Shown: positions 41,401-48,784 of the stretch, piece by piece | Position numbering within the stretch: the stretch's first letter is position 1 | How the letters are laid out: each line of letters begins with the position of its first letter | Source: Pseudacidovorax sp. RU35E | Lineage (GTDB): Bacteria; Pseudomonadota; Gammaproteobacteria; Burkholderiales; Burkholderiaceae_C | Direction of reading: 5' to 3' | DNA: 64,000 nt | Assembly (NCBI RefSeq): GCF_900156165.1 | Contig: NZ_FTMY01000017.1 | Coordinates: 78,711 to 142,710, forward strand | The notes under the pieces: model-generated | The model's database searches: none | What the model was told of the DNA's origin: nothing | What the model saw: the letters and a program-made list of their open reading frames with translations, nothing else | Made by a program: the position numbers and the translations under genes

Positions 41401-43120
41401 GGATCAGGTAGTGGCGACCCTGCATGCTCTGGCCGAGGTGTTTGGTGGTCCCAACCTTTCGCCTCTGGCGAAGCCACGACGGGAGGTCGTTCGAGAGCAT
41501 CTGTATACCGCACTCCTACGCGATCTGGATGCTGAGTACATTGAACGGTGGCATGGCTTGCTGCACGATCTGTTCAACGGCAGTATCTCCGTCAAACTCG
41601 CCGCCCGCATTGTTCATGTGCAATTGGCGAGCGTGGTGACCACTGAGTCCTTGAGCGTCACGACAAGGCTTGGTATCCCAGTCGAGATCAACACATTGGC
41701 GGCCACCGATGTCGGTCTGGCGTTGACCGCGACGAAGATCACGAAGGAGGAACTTCCTTTGTCAGGTCGAGGTCATGGCAACGCAGGAGGAGGTGCTTCA
41801 AAAGGTCTTGAGCCCAGCGTGGTTTTCCAACGCTTGACCAAGCCCGTCGATACTTCCGAAGGACTGCCAGCAGAGATCGAGACACCTGCGGCCGGTCCGA
41901 ACACGGCTTCCATGGCTAGGCAAAGCACGGCTGGCGACGCAGCGGAGGTGGTCCCTTCCAATCCAGGATCGGCCTCAGAGAATGCTCCGTCGGGACTTCT
42001 GGAAGTTGAACTGGGCTCGGAGACGGCGAACTCAAAATCCGTGGTCCGCTGGAACCCTGGAAAGCAAAGCAACGGGTTCTTCTTGATTCTTGGATCGTCC
42101 GGTTCAGGCAAGACCGAAGCCTTGAAGGTGGTGGGCAAGAACATCAGCGATTTCGGCGTGCCAGTGCTGGTGCTCGATTTCCACGGCGATGTGAAGTTTC
42201 CTGGCCTGCGTTCAGTACTGCTCTCGTCCGGGACTTCGAGCACTGCGGGTGTAAACCCGATGGAACTGGACTCGCAGAGTGCTGAGGAGACGGGTTTGTA
42301 TGACCAGCGCAAGGTGCTGCGCGACATGATTCGCAACGCGGTGCCTGCGCTCGGTCACCGCCAGAACAGCATTCTGCGTGAGGCACTGGAAGACGCGTAC
42401 TCTGCTGCGGGTTTCGACGACTCTGACCCTGGGACATGGCGCAATGCTCCACCGACCTTTGCTGACGTCGAGCGGATCTTGGAGGACTGGGCCGCCGACG
42501 ATGGCAGGAAGAGTCAGCGATCCGCGATTGAGGGTTGTCTCGCCGCGGTTCGTGAAATATTTGAGCATCCGATATTCCATCGTAGCGAACATGTATCGGC
42601 GGAGGACATTCTGTCCTCGAATCTCCGTCTCGACCTAAGTAAACTGACGGATGAGGTCCGCTACATCACAGCCGAGACCCTTCTTCGGAAACTGTTCAGA
42701 GTGCTTCGCCTTCGAGGGCCCATCCCCGTCCAGCCCAGCGATGACAGGCAGCGCTTCCGGCTTTTCGTCATCATCGACGAGGCCAAAATTCTGAGCACCG
42801 GTGGCGGTGATCCAGATGCACCAGATCGAATCTTGAACCTTCTGTTCACAGAAGCCCGAAAGTTTGGCCTGGGGATGATCCTTGCATCGCAGATGAGTGA
42901 TCACTTTGGATCGGAAGTGAAGGCCAATGCTGCCACTTGGTTGGTGCTCAAGCCGATGGATGTCAAGGAGGCGAAGAAGAACGCGCCAAACGTCCATATG
43001 GACCCGGAAGCGCTGACCAGTCTAAAGGGACGAGGTGATGGGTATCTTAGGGACCGATCCTCGCCACGGGCCCGGCGCATACAGGTCAAGCCATTGCCTG
43101 CGATGTCGGATGACCAATAG
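38429..43120 (+). CDS. DptH-like protein with PD-(D/E)XK nuclease and HerA-type ATPase
   Basis: This 1563-residue protein has a C-terminal HerA/FtsK-type motor: Walker A GSSGSGKT (about 1222-1229), VLVLDFHGDV after it, and Walker B RLFVIIDEAKIL (about 1440). Around residues 950-972, DLIGLREENG and LVIDVIEVKT give the D-x(n)-ExK pattern of restriction nucleases. The first 900 residues are unassigned. DptH (DndH) is the large subunit of the phosphorothioation-dependent restriction complex. The ATG at 38429 has CTGGAGG upstream and overlaps the DptG-like stop by 8 bp. No dnd modification genes are nearby. Confidence 0.75.
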   Translation: MSEIAMNVNRHIADLLLAEFEAAVTREDFGVVTQDPAGFDRDHFLAALPDLFTRMKGRLRISLVGQHDAVTGFRSLYPKFAEFLASDEETAVQWRNQKLKTIVVLADGPLSRQASLKDFRVLSENALIARLCDEQRDKAEVLWLRTLWDALKSSRGPSLSLRAIANYADVLKGFSPFERSVRAPAALHALGLFPDSHLADESSEGRVVRRLKSNAETLATVSNGAPDDWDRIAVFCRALPKGDKGKFNAIRRRLRSINDRTAESLIDIELADVMTLWRGKISPAHPGTEIGGAKKDGGKVPVESVVAGLLLDGGNEKLSDLAEQVTVLAEQAENDQTVGEDEPLGGTEGKGDSGALPTQTVTSVNANVIALVKSRSTHAEWGGVIDIESDRIDALMEVAAFKAWQPFVFQEFQQWLSEFVEAELAPAACLDLAISLASARGRLLPVAAELTVSPVAVLAGRPDALNAAMEYLQAYDQLLKQLQAAFQEMYSQAMDEAERVVHWLLSMELYVYRREGIPEVLLSPLHPLNLWRSVAIVRDLQALGGRLSETERSTLIAASAEDLQLLNVLILPKIESVTAQPSLLGHAGAVAHLPLFKEAPRGVLEPDGLKSVSFLAALAAQLRPFARPGLQVVFVNVPRPARFIEVLLDVLDLDNQGTEDTFWGLHIRLRYTSDDTRGWTGELEDMDDQLKDRIRAGQERGLVSLSVDPEVKKWPQVIEEVRKLPAHLGVVFDPFEVRTALVARAGLHDLSPWMPSCEYRYNKLKKQITIIPVAEEEVFATYFATATLVHRELRQTTATHQPQVASVKSWLDQLAESCTWTVVADPHRVLVPRLGDAEVVDRRIEGARQLTTFGRDLSPFIRRLDQQLRKTHFVADPNTLEELVRDLVAMEPNGILGLVGGDKSKHVKGALGKLIAMRWYRRREPSGLAVSLDTQNARRWLTAGGHSNEKADLIGLREENGELVIDVIEVKTHDEGTPYSVKDGIVAGHAVDQVVATLHALAEVFGGPNLSPLAKPRREVVREHLYTALLRDLDAEYIERWHGLLHDLFNGSISVKLAARIVHVQLASVVTTESLSVTTRLGIPVEINTLAATDVGLALTATKITKEELPLSGRGHGNAGGGASKGLEPSVVFQRLTKPVDTSEGLPAEIETPAAGPNTASMARQSTAGDAAEVVPSNPGSASENAPSGLLEVELGSETANSKSVVRWNPGKQSNGFFLILGSSGSGKTEALKVVGKNISDFGVPVLVLDFHGDVKFPGLRSVLLSSGTSSTAGVNPMELDSQSAEETGLYDQRKVLRDMIRNAVPALGHRQNSILREALEDAYSAAGFDDSDPGTWRNAPPTFADVERILEDWAADDGRKSQRSAIEGCLAAVREIFEHPIFHRSEHVSAEDILSSNLRLDLSKLTDEVRYITAETLLRKLFRVLRLRGPIPVQPSDDRQRFRLFVIIDEAKILSTGGGDPDAPDRILNLLFTEARKFGLGMILASQMSDHFGSEVKANAATWLVLKPMDVKEAKKNAPNVHMDPEALTSLKGRGDGYLRDRSSPRARRIQVKPLPAMSDDQ

Positions 43121-43217
43121 TCAACACTTTGTTGGTGCGTGCGACCAATGTTATGGAGAGGCGATCGCGAGGCGGAATGGTTATCTGTGAACTGGTGTCG
43201 CGTGAAGGAAACCGGAG

Positions 43218-43544
43218 ATGAAGTACACGACATGTGGTTTTGCTGTTGATGAACTTGAATTTTTGCAACACGTTCCGTCTCGTGTGTTGGTCGCGGCTTC
43301 AAGCGGCAAACTTGATCTCAATCAGTTGGCACGAGAAGAACTAGCTCAACGTGGATTGAATCAGCAAGGAATATGGGTTGGTTCTTCGAAGGCGCAGTTA
43401 GCCATGGATGACACCCAGTGCCAAGACGCACGCCGTGCGAATTCGATGCTCGACGCCTTGCTGAATTCGGGCGCCTCGGGACGCAAAATGGCTATTGCAT
43501 TGATGCTGCTGGCAGATGCGCAAAAGTCGACACAGCGCGCTTGA
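43218..43544 (+). CDS. Small conserved plasmid/ICE protein
   Basis: This 108-residue protein has the segment KLDLNQLAREELAQRGLNQQ, then GIWVGSSKA. Similar short proteins occur on plasmids and ICEs; no function is known. It lies 97 bp after the defence operon in the same direction and is followed by a hairpin terminator candidate. It is probably backbone and not part of the defence system, but co-transcription cannot be excluded. Confidence 0.6.
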   Translation: MKYTTCGFAVDELEFLQHVPSRVLVAASSGKLDLNQLAREELAQRGLNQQGIWVGSSKAQLAMDDTQCQDARRANSMLDALLNSGASGRKMAIALMLLADAQKSTQRA

Positions 43545-43611
43545 GACATGTTGATGGAGAGCATCCGAAGAAGTCGCTTTCCGTTCATTGTGAACAACAA
43601 TTCTTGTATCC

Positions 43612-43630
43612 CCCGGCATGTCATGCCGGG
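43612..43630 (+). terminator. Hairpin after the small protein gene
   Basis: CCCGGCAT (43612-43619) and ATGCCGGG (43623-43630) form a perfect 8-bp stem with a 3-nt loop, 68 bp after the preceding stop. No T-run follows, so it is a weak terminator candidate. Confidence 0.4.
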
Positions 43631-43744
43631 CCGAGCTATACGTGCGTTGCATCGAGCCGCCATGGCGTCTCGCCCCTCCGACTCCTATCGCTGACGCCTC
43701 GCCCTCGATGAGGGCTGCGCGCTGGGCTTGCCAATACAGGGGGC

Positions 43745-43917
43745 GTGGTGGGGGGCTGGCTTGCTGTTCCCTTCAGGGTGTCGCCCCGTTCTCGCGTTAA
43801 AGGCCTGCGCGCACGCTGTGCGCTGGCGTCCTTGCGGCCGTCTTCGAGCCTTGAGCGCTGCGCTGCGGCGTGCCGGTTCCGGTCTCGGGCAATCCCGCCC
43901 GATCGCTGGAGCCGACC
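43745..43917 (+). repeat. ICE leader element, orphan copy before the radC remnant
   Basis: This diverged copy of the radC leader, inverted relative to the others, has GGCTTGCTG, TTCCCTTCA, the AGGCCTGCGCGCACGC block, CTGCGCTGCGG and the hairpin TCGGGC, AATCCC, GCCCGA (43885-43902). The hairpin lies 17 nt before the ATG at 43918. The other 200 bp back to 43545 hold no gene. Confidence 0.65.
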
Positions 43918-43985
43918 ATGTCGCACGATCTCTTCTCTTCCCTGGATTCCTTCGCTACCATTACCGCCTGCTCGGCTGAACTCAA
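43918..43985 (+). pseudogene. Remnant of a radC 5' end
   Basis: MSHDLFSSLDSFATI matches the start of the intact radC (MAHDLFSSFHSLSTV). Similarity stops after about 15 codons and the frame ends at 44083 as unrelated sequence. With its leader, it marks the edge of a rearrangement between the defence cargo and the integrase. Confidence 0.7.
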
Positions 43986-44133
43986 ACTGTTCTACGCCCT
44001 CTCAGACGACATGGAAGCGATATTGCCTCTGCGAACACATTGGCAACGATCAACTCGCCGAGGTAGTTCGAGACAAGCTCTATAGTTTCAGCCTGGATGC
44101 CCGCATAGCAAAGGCCCCTATATAAGCGACGCA

Positions 44134-45444
44134 TCAGGCGCGCGGGGCTGAGTGATTTTGTGTCCTCACGAACTGCAGCACATTTTCTCCGTCCTGCACA
44201 GGCATCCTTCCGGCCTCCAGATCGTCCAGGAAATCGGCCCACTGCTGCACCATCGTCTTGCGCTGCACCAGAAAGGTCGTGCGGTCGTAACTGCCGCCTA
44301 GTTCCTCGTCCGACACATGCGCCAGATGGCGCTCGATAACGTCGGGCGCCCATCCGAGGTACTCCCGGATCATGGTCCGGGCAGTGGCCCGGAAACCATG
44401 ACCTGTGATCTGCTCCTTGGTGTCGTAGCCCATGCTGCGCAGCGCGGCATTGATGGTGTTGTCGCTGATGTAGCGGCTCTTCTCCGAACGGCGCGACATG
44501 CTGCGAAAGACCGGCCCGATCGGACCGGTCAACGGAAACAGATCCCGCAGGATCTCCATTGCCTGGCGCGGCAGCGGCACCAAATGCGCCGGTGTGCGGC
44601 TGTCGCGCTTCTGCCATTCGCGCAACTTCATCTTCTCAGGCGGACAGCGCCACAACTCATCCTCAAGACGGATGTCCTCCCATGCGGCGAGACGCAACTG
44701 GCCAGGGCGTTGGAAGATCATCGGCGCCAGCCGCAGGGCGCAGCGCGTGATGAAAGAACCGTTGTAGGAGCGGATGTCGCGCAACAGTTGCCCGAGTTGC
44801 ACGGGATCGGTGATGGCTGCGTAGTGCCGGCTTCGCGGCGCCGGCAGGCCACCGGTGTTCTTGTTGACGAAGCTCCCAGCCGGCTCCAGAGCACCGACGT
44901 CGACCGCGTACTGGTACACGTGCTGTACTGCCTCTCGTACGCGCTGAGCCGTCTCCAAGTTGCCGCGGTCCTTGATCCGATGCAGGCATCGCACAATCTC
45001 GGTCGGAGCGATTTTCTCGATGGGCCGGTCACCAACCCAGGGGAAGACGTGGATCTCTAGGTGTCGGATGACTTTGTCGGCGTAACCGCTCGACCATTGC
45101 CTGTCCTTCTTCGCATTGGCGACCCAGGCACGCGCCAGCAGAGCAAAGGTGTTCAGCGCCGCAACACGCTCCTGCTCCTCGCGTTGCCGGCGAACCTCCT
45201 TGAGGTCCTGTCCACCCGCGCGCAGACTGCTGGCCTCATAGGCTTTGGCGCGCGCCTGCGCCAGCGTCACCGCCGGGTACGGCCCCAGCCCGAGCTTGAC
45301 GGTCTTCCCGTCCTTGGCGTAGCGGTAGATCCAGGCCTTCCCGCTGCTGCGCACGCGCAAGAACAGGTTGTCGCCATCATTGAGGAAGAACTCCCTCGGC
45401 CCAGGCTTGGTCGCCTTGATTTGCGTCTCGCTCAGCAGTCCCAT
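44134..45444 (-). CDS. int: P4-type tyrosine integrase
   Basis: This 436-residue site-specific recombinase has an N-terminal arm-binding DUF4102 domain (about 1-90), a core-binding domain (about 95-190) and a catalytic domain (about 205-410). The catalytic residues are present: Arg246 (QRPGQLR), His349/Arg352 (HGFR), His373 (HLAH) and Tyr386 (YDRTT). It integrates the ICE at the 3' end of tRNA-Phe, to which its start is adjacent (180 bp). A fragment of a related integrase lies at 30509-30850. Confidence 0.95.
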   Translation of the reverse strand: MGLLSETQIKATKPGPREFFLNDGDNLFLRVRSSGKAWIYRYAKDGKTVKLGLGPYPAVTLAQARAKAYEASSLRAGGQDLKEVRRQREEQERVAALNTFALLARAWVANAKKDRQWSSGYADKVIRHLEIHVFPWVGDRPIEKIAPTEIVRCLHRIKDRGNLETAQRVREAVQHVYQYAVDVGALEPAGSFVNKNTGGLPAPRSRHYAAITDPVQLGQLLRDIRSYNGSFITRCALRLAPMIFQRPGQLRLAAWEDIRLEDELWRCPPEKMKLREWQKRDSRTPAHLVPLPRQAMEILRDLFPLTGPIGPVFRSMSRRSEKSRYISDNTINAALRSMGYDTKEQITGHGFRATARTMIREYLGWAPDVIERHLAHVSDEELGGSYDRTTFLVQRKTMVQQWADFLDDLEAGRMPVQDGENVLQFVRTQNHSAPRA

Positions 45445-45582
45445 CTCGTACCCCGTACCCCCGGAAGGTGTTTTTCACGAGATCACTCTAGGGTACGGCT
45501 CGGGGTACGGGCAAACGCGGGATGTAACGGGACGACTTGGAACGTTGTGGGCGACATTTCGGAGCCAAGTCCTTGTCACACA

Positions 45583-45614
45583 AACAAAAACGCCTAGTCC
45601 GGAGGGACTAGGCG
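45583..45614 (-). terminator. Rho-independent terminator downstream of tRNA-Phe
   Basis: CGCCTAGTCC (45591-45600), GGAG, GGACTAGGCG (45605-45614) is a perfect 10-bp stem. On the minus strand it is followed by TTTTTGTTTG (to 45583). It lies 8 bp after the 3' end of tRNA-Phe. It is on the ICE side of the tRNA, so the element seems to bring its own terminator. Confidence 0.88.
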
Positions 45615-45622
45615 TAGGTGTT

Positions 45623-45698
45623 TGGTGGCCTGGGGCGGAATCGAACCACCGACACGCGGATTTTCAATCCGCTGCTCTACCAACTGAGCTACCGGGCC
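45623..45698 (-). tRNA. tRNA-Phe (GAA), ICE insertion site
   Basis: This 76-nt tRNA with encoded CCA has anticodon GAA in the loop TTGAAAA, D-arm AGCTCAGTTGGTAGAGC and T-loop GGTTCGATTCC. The acceptor stem pairs GGCCCGG with CCAGGCC, leaving one C-A mismatch at pair 5:68 where a G is expected. The 3' part, next to the integrase, is the likely attachment site; integration replaces this part with ICE-borne sequence, which may explain the mismatch. Confidence 0.95.
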
Positions 45699-45738
45699 TT
45701 AGAGGCTTGCCTGCGTTGAATATCAGGCGAGCCTCAGA

Positions 45739-46437
45739 TTATAGAGCAGCTTTCTTCCCTTTGGACAGGTCCACGCCAAGTTGTTTGAGTTTTCTGTAGA
45801 GGTGGGTCCGTTCCAGCCCCGTCTTCTCGGCCACGCGGGTCATGGAGCCACTCTCCATGGCCAGATGGAACTCGAAATAGGCCTTCTCGAAAGCGTCGCG
45901 GACCTCGCGCAGCGGCCGGTCGAGGTCGAAGGTCTGCCGCGCCTGGGGACCGGGCTCCGGCGTTGCCGGATGCAGCACGGCCAGGATCGGCGGAACTGGC
46001 GGCTGTGGCGCCACGGCAGGGGATGACGGGGCGGAGGGAGGCACCACGCCAAGCGAGGGCGGCCGGCGCCCCTCGTCGCGCATCAAGCCCTTCTCGACTT
46101 CCTTGAGCAGCTTCTGCAGGGTGATCGGCTTTTCGAGGAACGCGGCGGCGCCGATGCGTGTGGCCTCGACCGCTGTGTCGATGGTGGCATGTCCGCTCAT
46201 CATGATGACGGGCATGTTGAGCAGACCCGCGGCCGACCACTCCTTGAGCAGTGTCACCCCATCGGTGTCGGGCATCCAGATGTCGAGCAGCACCAAGTCG
46301 GGACGCTCGCGTTGCCGTGCCGCACGCGCCGCCGAGGCGTTCTCCGCCAGTTCGACGTTGTGCCCCTCGTCATTGAGGATTTCGAACAGCAGGTCGCGAA
46401 TGCCCAGTTCGTCGTCGACCACCAGGATGTTTGCCAT
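45739..46437 (-). CDS. NtrX-like response regulator without AAA+ domain
   Basis: This 232-residue regulator has a receiver domain (1-120; phospho-acceptor Asp52 in LVLLDIWMPD), a proline-rich linker and a Fis-type HTH at the C-terminus (TRVAEKTGLERTHLYRKLKQLG). The sigma-54-interacting ATPase domain of true NtrX is missing. It lies 40 bp downstream of a matching histidine kinase gene. This compact form is common in Burkholderiales. It probably helps control nitrogen or redox responses, by analogy with NtrYX. Confidence 0.88.
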   Translation of the reverse strand: MANILVVDDELGIRDLLFEILNDEGHNVELAENASAARAARQRERPDLVLLDIWMPDTDGVTLLKEWSAAGLLNMPVIMMSGHATIDTAVEATRIGAAAFLEKPITLQKLLKEVEKGLMRDEGRRPPSLGVVPPSAPSSPAVAPQPPVPPILAVLHPATPEPGPQARQTFDLDRPLREVRDAFEKAYFEFHLAMESGSMTRVAEKTGLERTHLYRKLKQLGVDLSKGKKAAL

Positions 46438-46477
46438 GAATGCGGAGGGTTCTCTTGCTTGCTGCAGCCTGGGGCGC

Positions 46478-48784
46478 TCAGGCAGGCGATGAGGCAGCGG
46501 AGGGCGCCGTGCCGCCGCCCGATGGTGCGGCAGCAGTGGCAAATGATAGCGACACTTGTGCGCCGACCACCGCGCCATTGACCATCCGGTTGGACAGGTC
46601 CACCCGCGCCCCGTGTTCGTCTGCGATCTTCTTGACCACAGCAAGACCCAGGCCCGTGCCCTTGCTCTTGGTGGTGACGTAGGGCTCGAAGGCACGCTGA
46701 AGGATGTTTTCCGCAAAACCGTGGCCGCCGTCCTGCACCACCAGACGAACGCGCTGCCCTGAGTCGGCAAGCCGGGTGCGGATGAGCACGGGTGACGCGC
46801 CGTGAGCGGTTTCGGTCGCGTCCTGCGCGTTCTGCAACAGGTTGTGGATCACCTGCCGCAATTGCTGCGCGTCACCGCGGATCGGCGGACAGCGCGCATC
46901 CAGTTCGGTCTGCACGGGCACGCCGGCGTGCTCGGCGGCATACAGCTGCAGCACGTCGCCGACCAGGGCATTGAGGTCCAGCGGCTTGAGCTCTGCCGCG
47001 GGCAGCCGGGCATAGTCGCGAAACTCGTTCACCAGCCGCTTCATCGCATCGACCTGCTCGACGATGGTCTTCACGGACTTGCGCAGGACCGCCTCTTCGG
47101 TCGGCGCGACCTTGCCGCTGAGCTTGAACTCCAGCCGCTCGGCCGACAGTTGGATGGGCGTGAGGGGGTTCTTGATCTCGTGCGCGAGCCGGCGCGCCAC
47201 CTCGCCCCAGGCCTGGCTGCGCTGGGCCGAGACGATCTCGGAGATGTCGTCGAACACCAGCAGGCGCGCCGCCCCAGGAAGTTGGGCACCGCGGGCCACG
47301 ATGTTGACGGCGTTGCGCTCCACCCCGATGCCGACGGCATGGAGTTCATACGCATACTGCCAGTGGTCCAGGCCATGCTGAAGCGCGTCGGCCTCGAGTT
47401 CATCGAACTGCCGCTGCACCGCGAGTGCGAAGTCCGCCAGGCCTGGCACCTCCGCCAGCGCCCGGCCCTCGTACGCCGCGAGCGGCGCGCGCAGCACACG
47501 GGTCGCGCCAGGGTTGGTCGACAGCACGGTGCCCGCGGCGTCCAGCACGATGACGCCCGAGGTGAGGTTGTCCAGGATGGTCTGCAGATTGGCGCGGGCG
47601 GCGTCGAGCTGCTGCATGCTCTGCTCGACTGCCGCGCGGGCCTCCGCCAATTGCTGCGTCATCACGGCAAACGAGCGCGTGAGACCACCCAGCTCGTCGC
47701 GCGCACGCGAAACCTGCGTGGGCCGCAGGTCGCCGGCGGCCACCTGGCGCACGCCCTCGGCCAGCACCAGCAGCGGTCGCGCCAGCTGATTGCCGAAGAG
47801 CACGGCCAACAGCACGGCGCCGAAGACCGCCAGGAACAGGCACAGGGTGAGCGTGCCGATGTACATGCGGCGCAGGCCGTCGCGGGCCAGCGCGCGCTCC
47901 TGGTATTCGCGGTTGGCCTCCTGCACGGCGAGGGCGTTGGCGACGATGGCCGGCGGCAGCGGCTGGACGATCTCCAGAAACCGCGGCTCGTTGAGTTCGA
48001 ACCCCGGCCGCGGCACCAGGGCCATGGCCTTGACCACGGCACGCGACGACGACAAGGCGCCCGACTCGGCGGTTTCGTCGAGCCCTTCGATGCGGGCGGT
48101 GGCACGGTCGGCCCGCACCTGCCGCAACTGCTGCGGGCTGGGCCGCTCGGGATTGAGTTCGAACCTCAGCGAGCCGGCGCTGGCCAACAGCTGACCGGTG
48201 GACGACCACACCTGCACGGTGTTGGCGCCGAGCTGTTCACGCAGCCGGTCCAGCGCCACGGGCAGGCTGGTGTCGGGCGTGTTGGCCAACTGGCTGCCCG
48301 CCGTCCGCGCCTTGGCCGCGAGGTCATCCGACAGCGAGTCGAGGGTGGCACGGCCCAGGTTGAGGCCGGCGTCGAGGGCGCCTTCGACCTTCACGTCGAA
48401 CCAGCTTTCGATGGAGCGGGCGACGAACTGGTAGGAGACCGCATAGACCAGGATGCCGGGCACCACACCCACCAACGCGAAGATGGCCGCGAGCTTGATC
48501 AGCAGCCGGCTGCCGAACTTGCCCTGCCGCAGCCGCCGCGTCAGGCGGAAGGCGACCCAGACCAGCACCAGCATCAGCAGCGAGGCGACCACCACGTTGA
48601 CGGCGAACAGCCGCGTGTAGTTCTGCTCGTAGAGATCGCGGTTGTTGGTGGACTGGGCCAACAGGAACATCAGCACCAGGCCCAGGGCCGTGATGGCTGC
48701 GGCCGCCACGCCCACGGCCCAGCGCCGCGCGCGGGAGCGTCGGCGCGGGGTGCCGCCGAGGCCGCCGGGCTGCGTTTCGATCAT
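46478..48784 (-). CDS. NtrY-like sensor histidine kinase
   Basis: This 768-residue membrane kinase has three N-terminal membrane helices, a periplasmic loop, a further helix with HAMP (about 350-400), a PAS domain (about 430-520), a HisKA region with phospho-His in RRLAHEIKNPLTPIQ, and a HATPase domain (NLLQNAQDA, TTKSKGTGLGLAVV). It phosphorylates the downstream NtrX-like regulator. The ATG at 48784 overlaps the stop of the DUF4390 gene by 4 bp. Confidence 0.92.
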   Translation of the reverse strand: MIETQPGGLGGTPRRRSRARRWAVGVAAAAITALGLVLMFLLAQSTNNRDLYEQNYTRLFAVNVVVASLLMLVLVWVAFRLTRRLRQGKFGSRLLIKLAAIFALVGVVPGILVYAVSYQFVARSIESWFDVKVEGALDAGLNLGRATLDSLSDDLAAKARTAGSQLANTPDTSLPVALDRLREQLGANTVQVWSSTGQLLASAGSLRFELNPERPSPQQLRQVRADRATARIEGLDETAESGALSSSRAVVKAMALVPRPGFELNEPRFLEIVQPLPPAIVANALAVQEANREYQERALARDGLRRMYIGTLTLCLFLAVFGAVLLAVLFGNQLARPLLVLAEGVRQVAAGDLRPTQVSRARDELGGLTRSFAVMTQQLAEARAAVEQSMQQLDAARANLQTILDNLTSGVIVLDAAGTVLSTNPGATRVLRAPLAAYEGRALAEVPGLADFALAVQRQFDELEADALQHGLDHWQYAYELHAVGIGVERNAVNIVARGAQLPGAARLLVFDDISEIVSAQRSQAWGEVARRLAHEIKNPLTPIQLSAERLEFKLSGKVAPTEEAVLRKSVKTIVEQVDAMKRLVNEFRDYARLPAAELKPLDLNALVGDVLQLYAAEHAGVPVQTELDARCPPIRGDAQQLRQVIHNLLQNAQDATETAHGASPVLIRTRLADSGQRVRLVVQDGGHGFAENILQRAFEPYVTTKSKGTGLGLAVVKKIADEHGARVDLSNRMVNGAVVGAQVSLSFATAAAPSGGGTAPSAASSPA

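Larger units (their letters stand above)
1..45640. mobile_element. Tn4371-like ICE, right portion, inserted at tRNA-Phe
   Basis: A continuous run of conjugation (trbE-D-C-B, traG, traI, traF), maintenance (repA, parA, radC, DUF736, DUF2958, DUF2285) and cargo genes ends in a tyrosine integrase whose start faces the 3' end of tRNA-Phe. The backbone order matches Tn4371-like elements. Those elements normally carry a different integrase and do not use tRNA-Phe, so the P4-type integrase here may be a replacement (inference). The left end is not in the window: trbE runs off the edge and no second copy of the tRNA 3' end was seen. The right boundary is taken as the 3' part of the tRNA; the exact crossover base cannot be read from one junction. 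Confidence 0.88.

Noticed and set aside
43218..43544. Fourth gene of the defence operon
   Set aside because: Its sequence resembles common plasmid/ICE small proteins and it is separated by 97 bp, so membership is not supported.
1..45600. A second tRNA-Phe 3' end marking the left ICE boundary
   Set aside because: No matching repeat was seen in the window; conjugation genes continue off the left edge.
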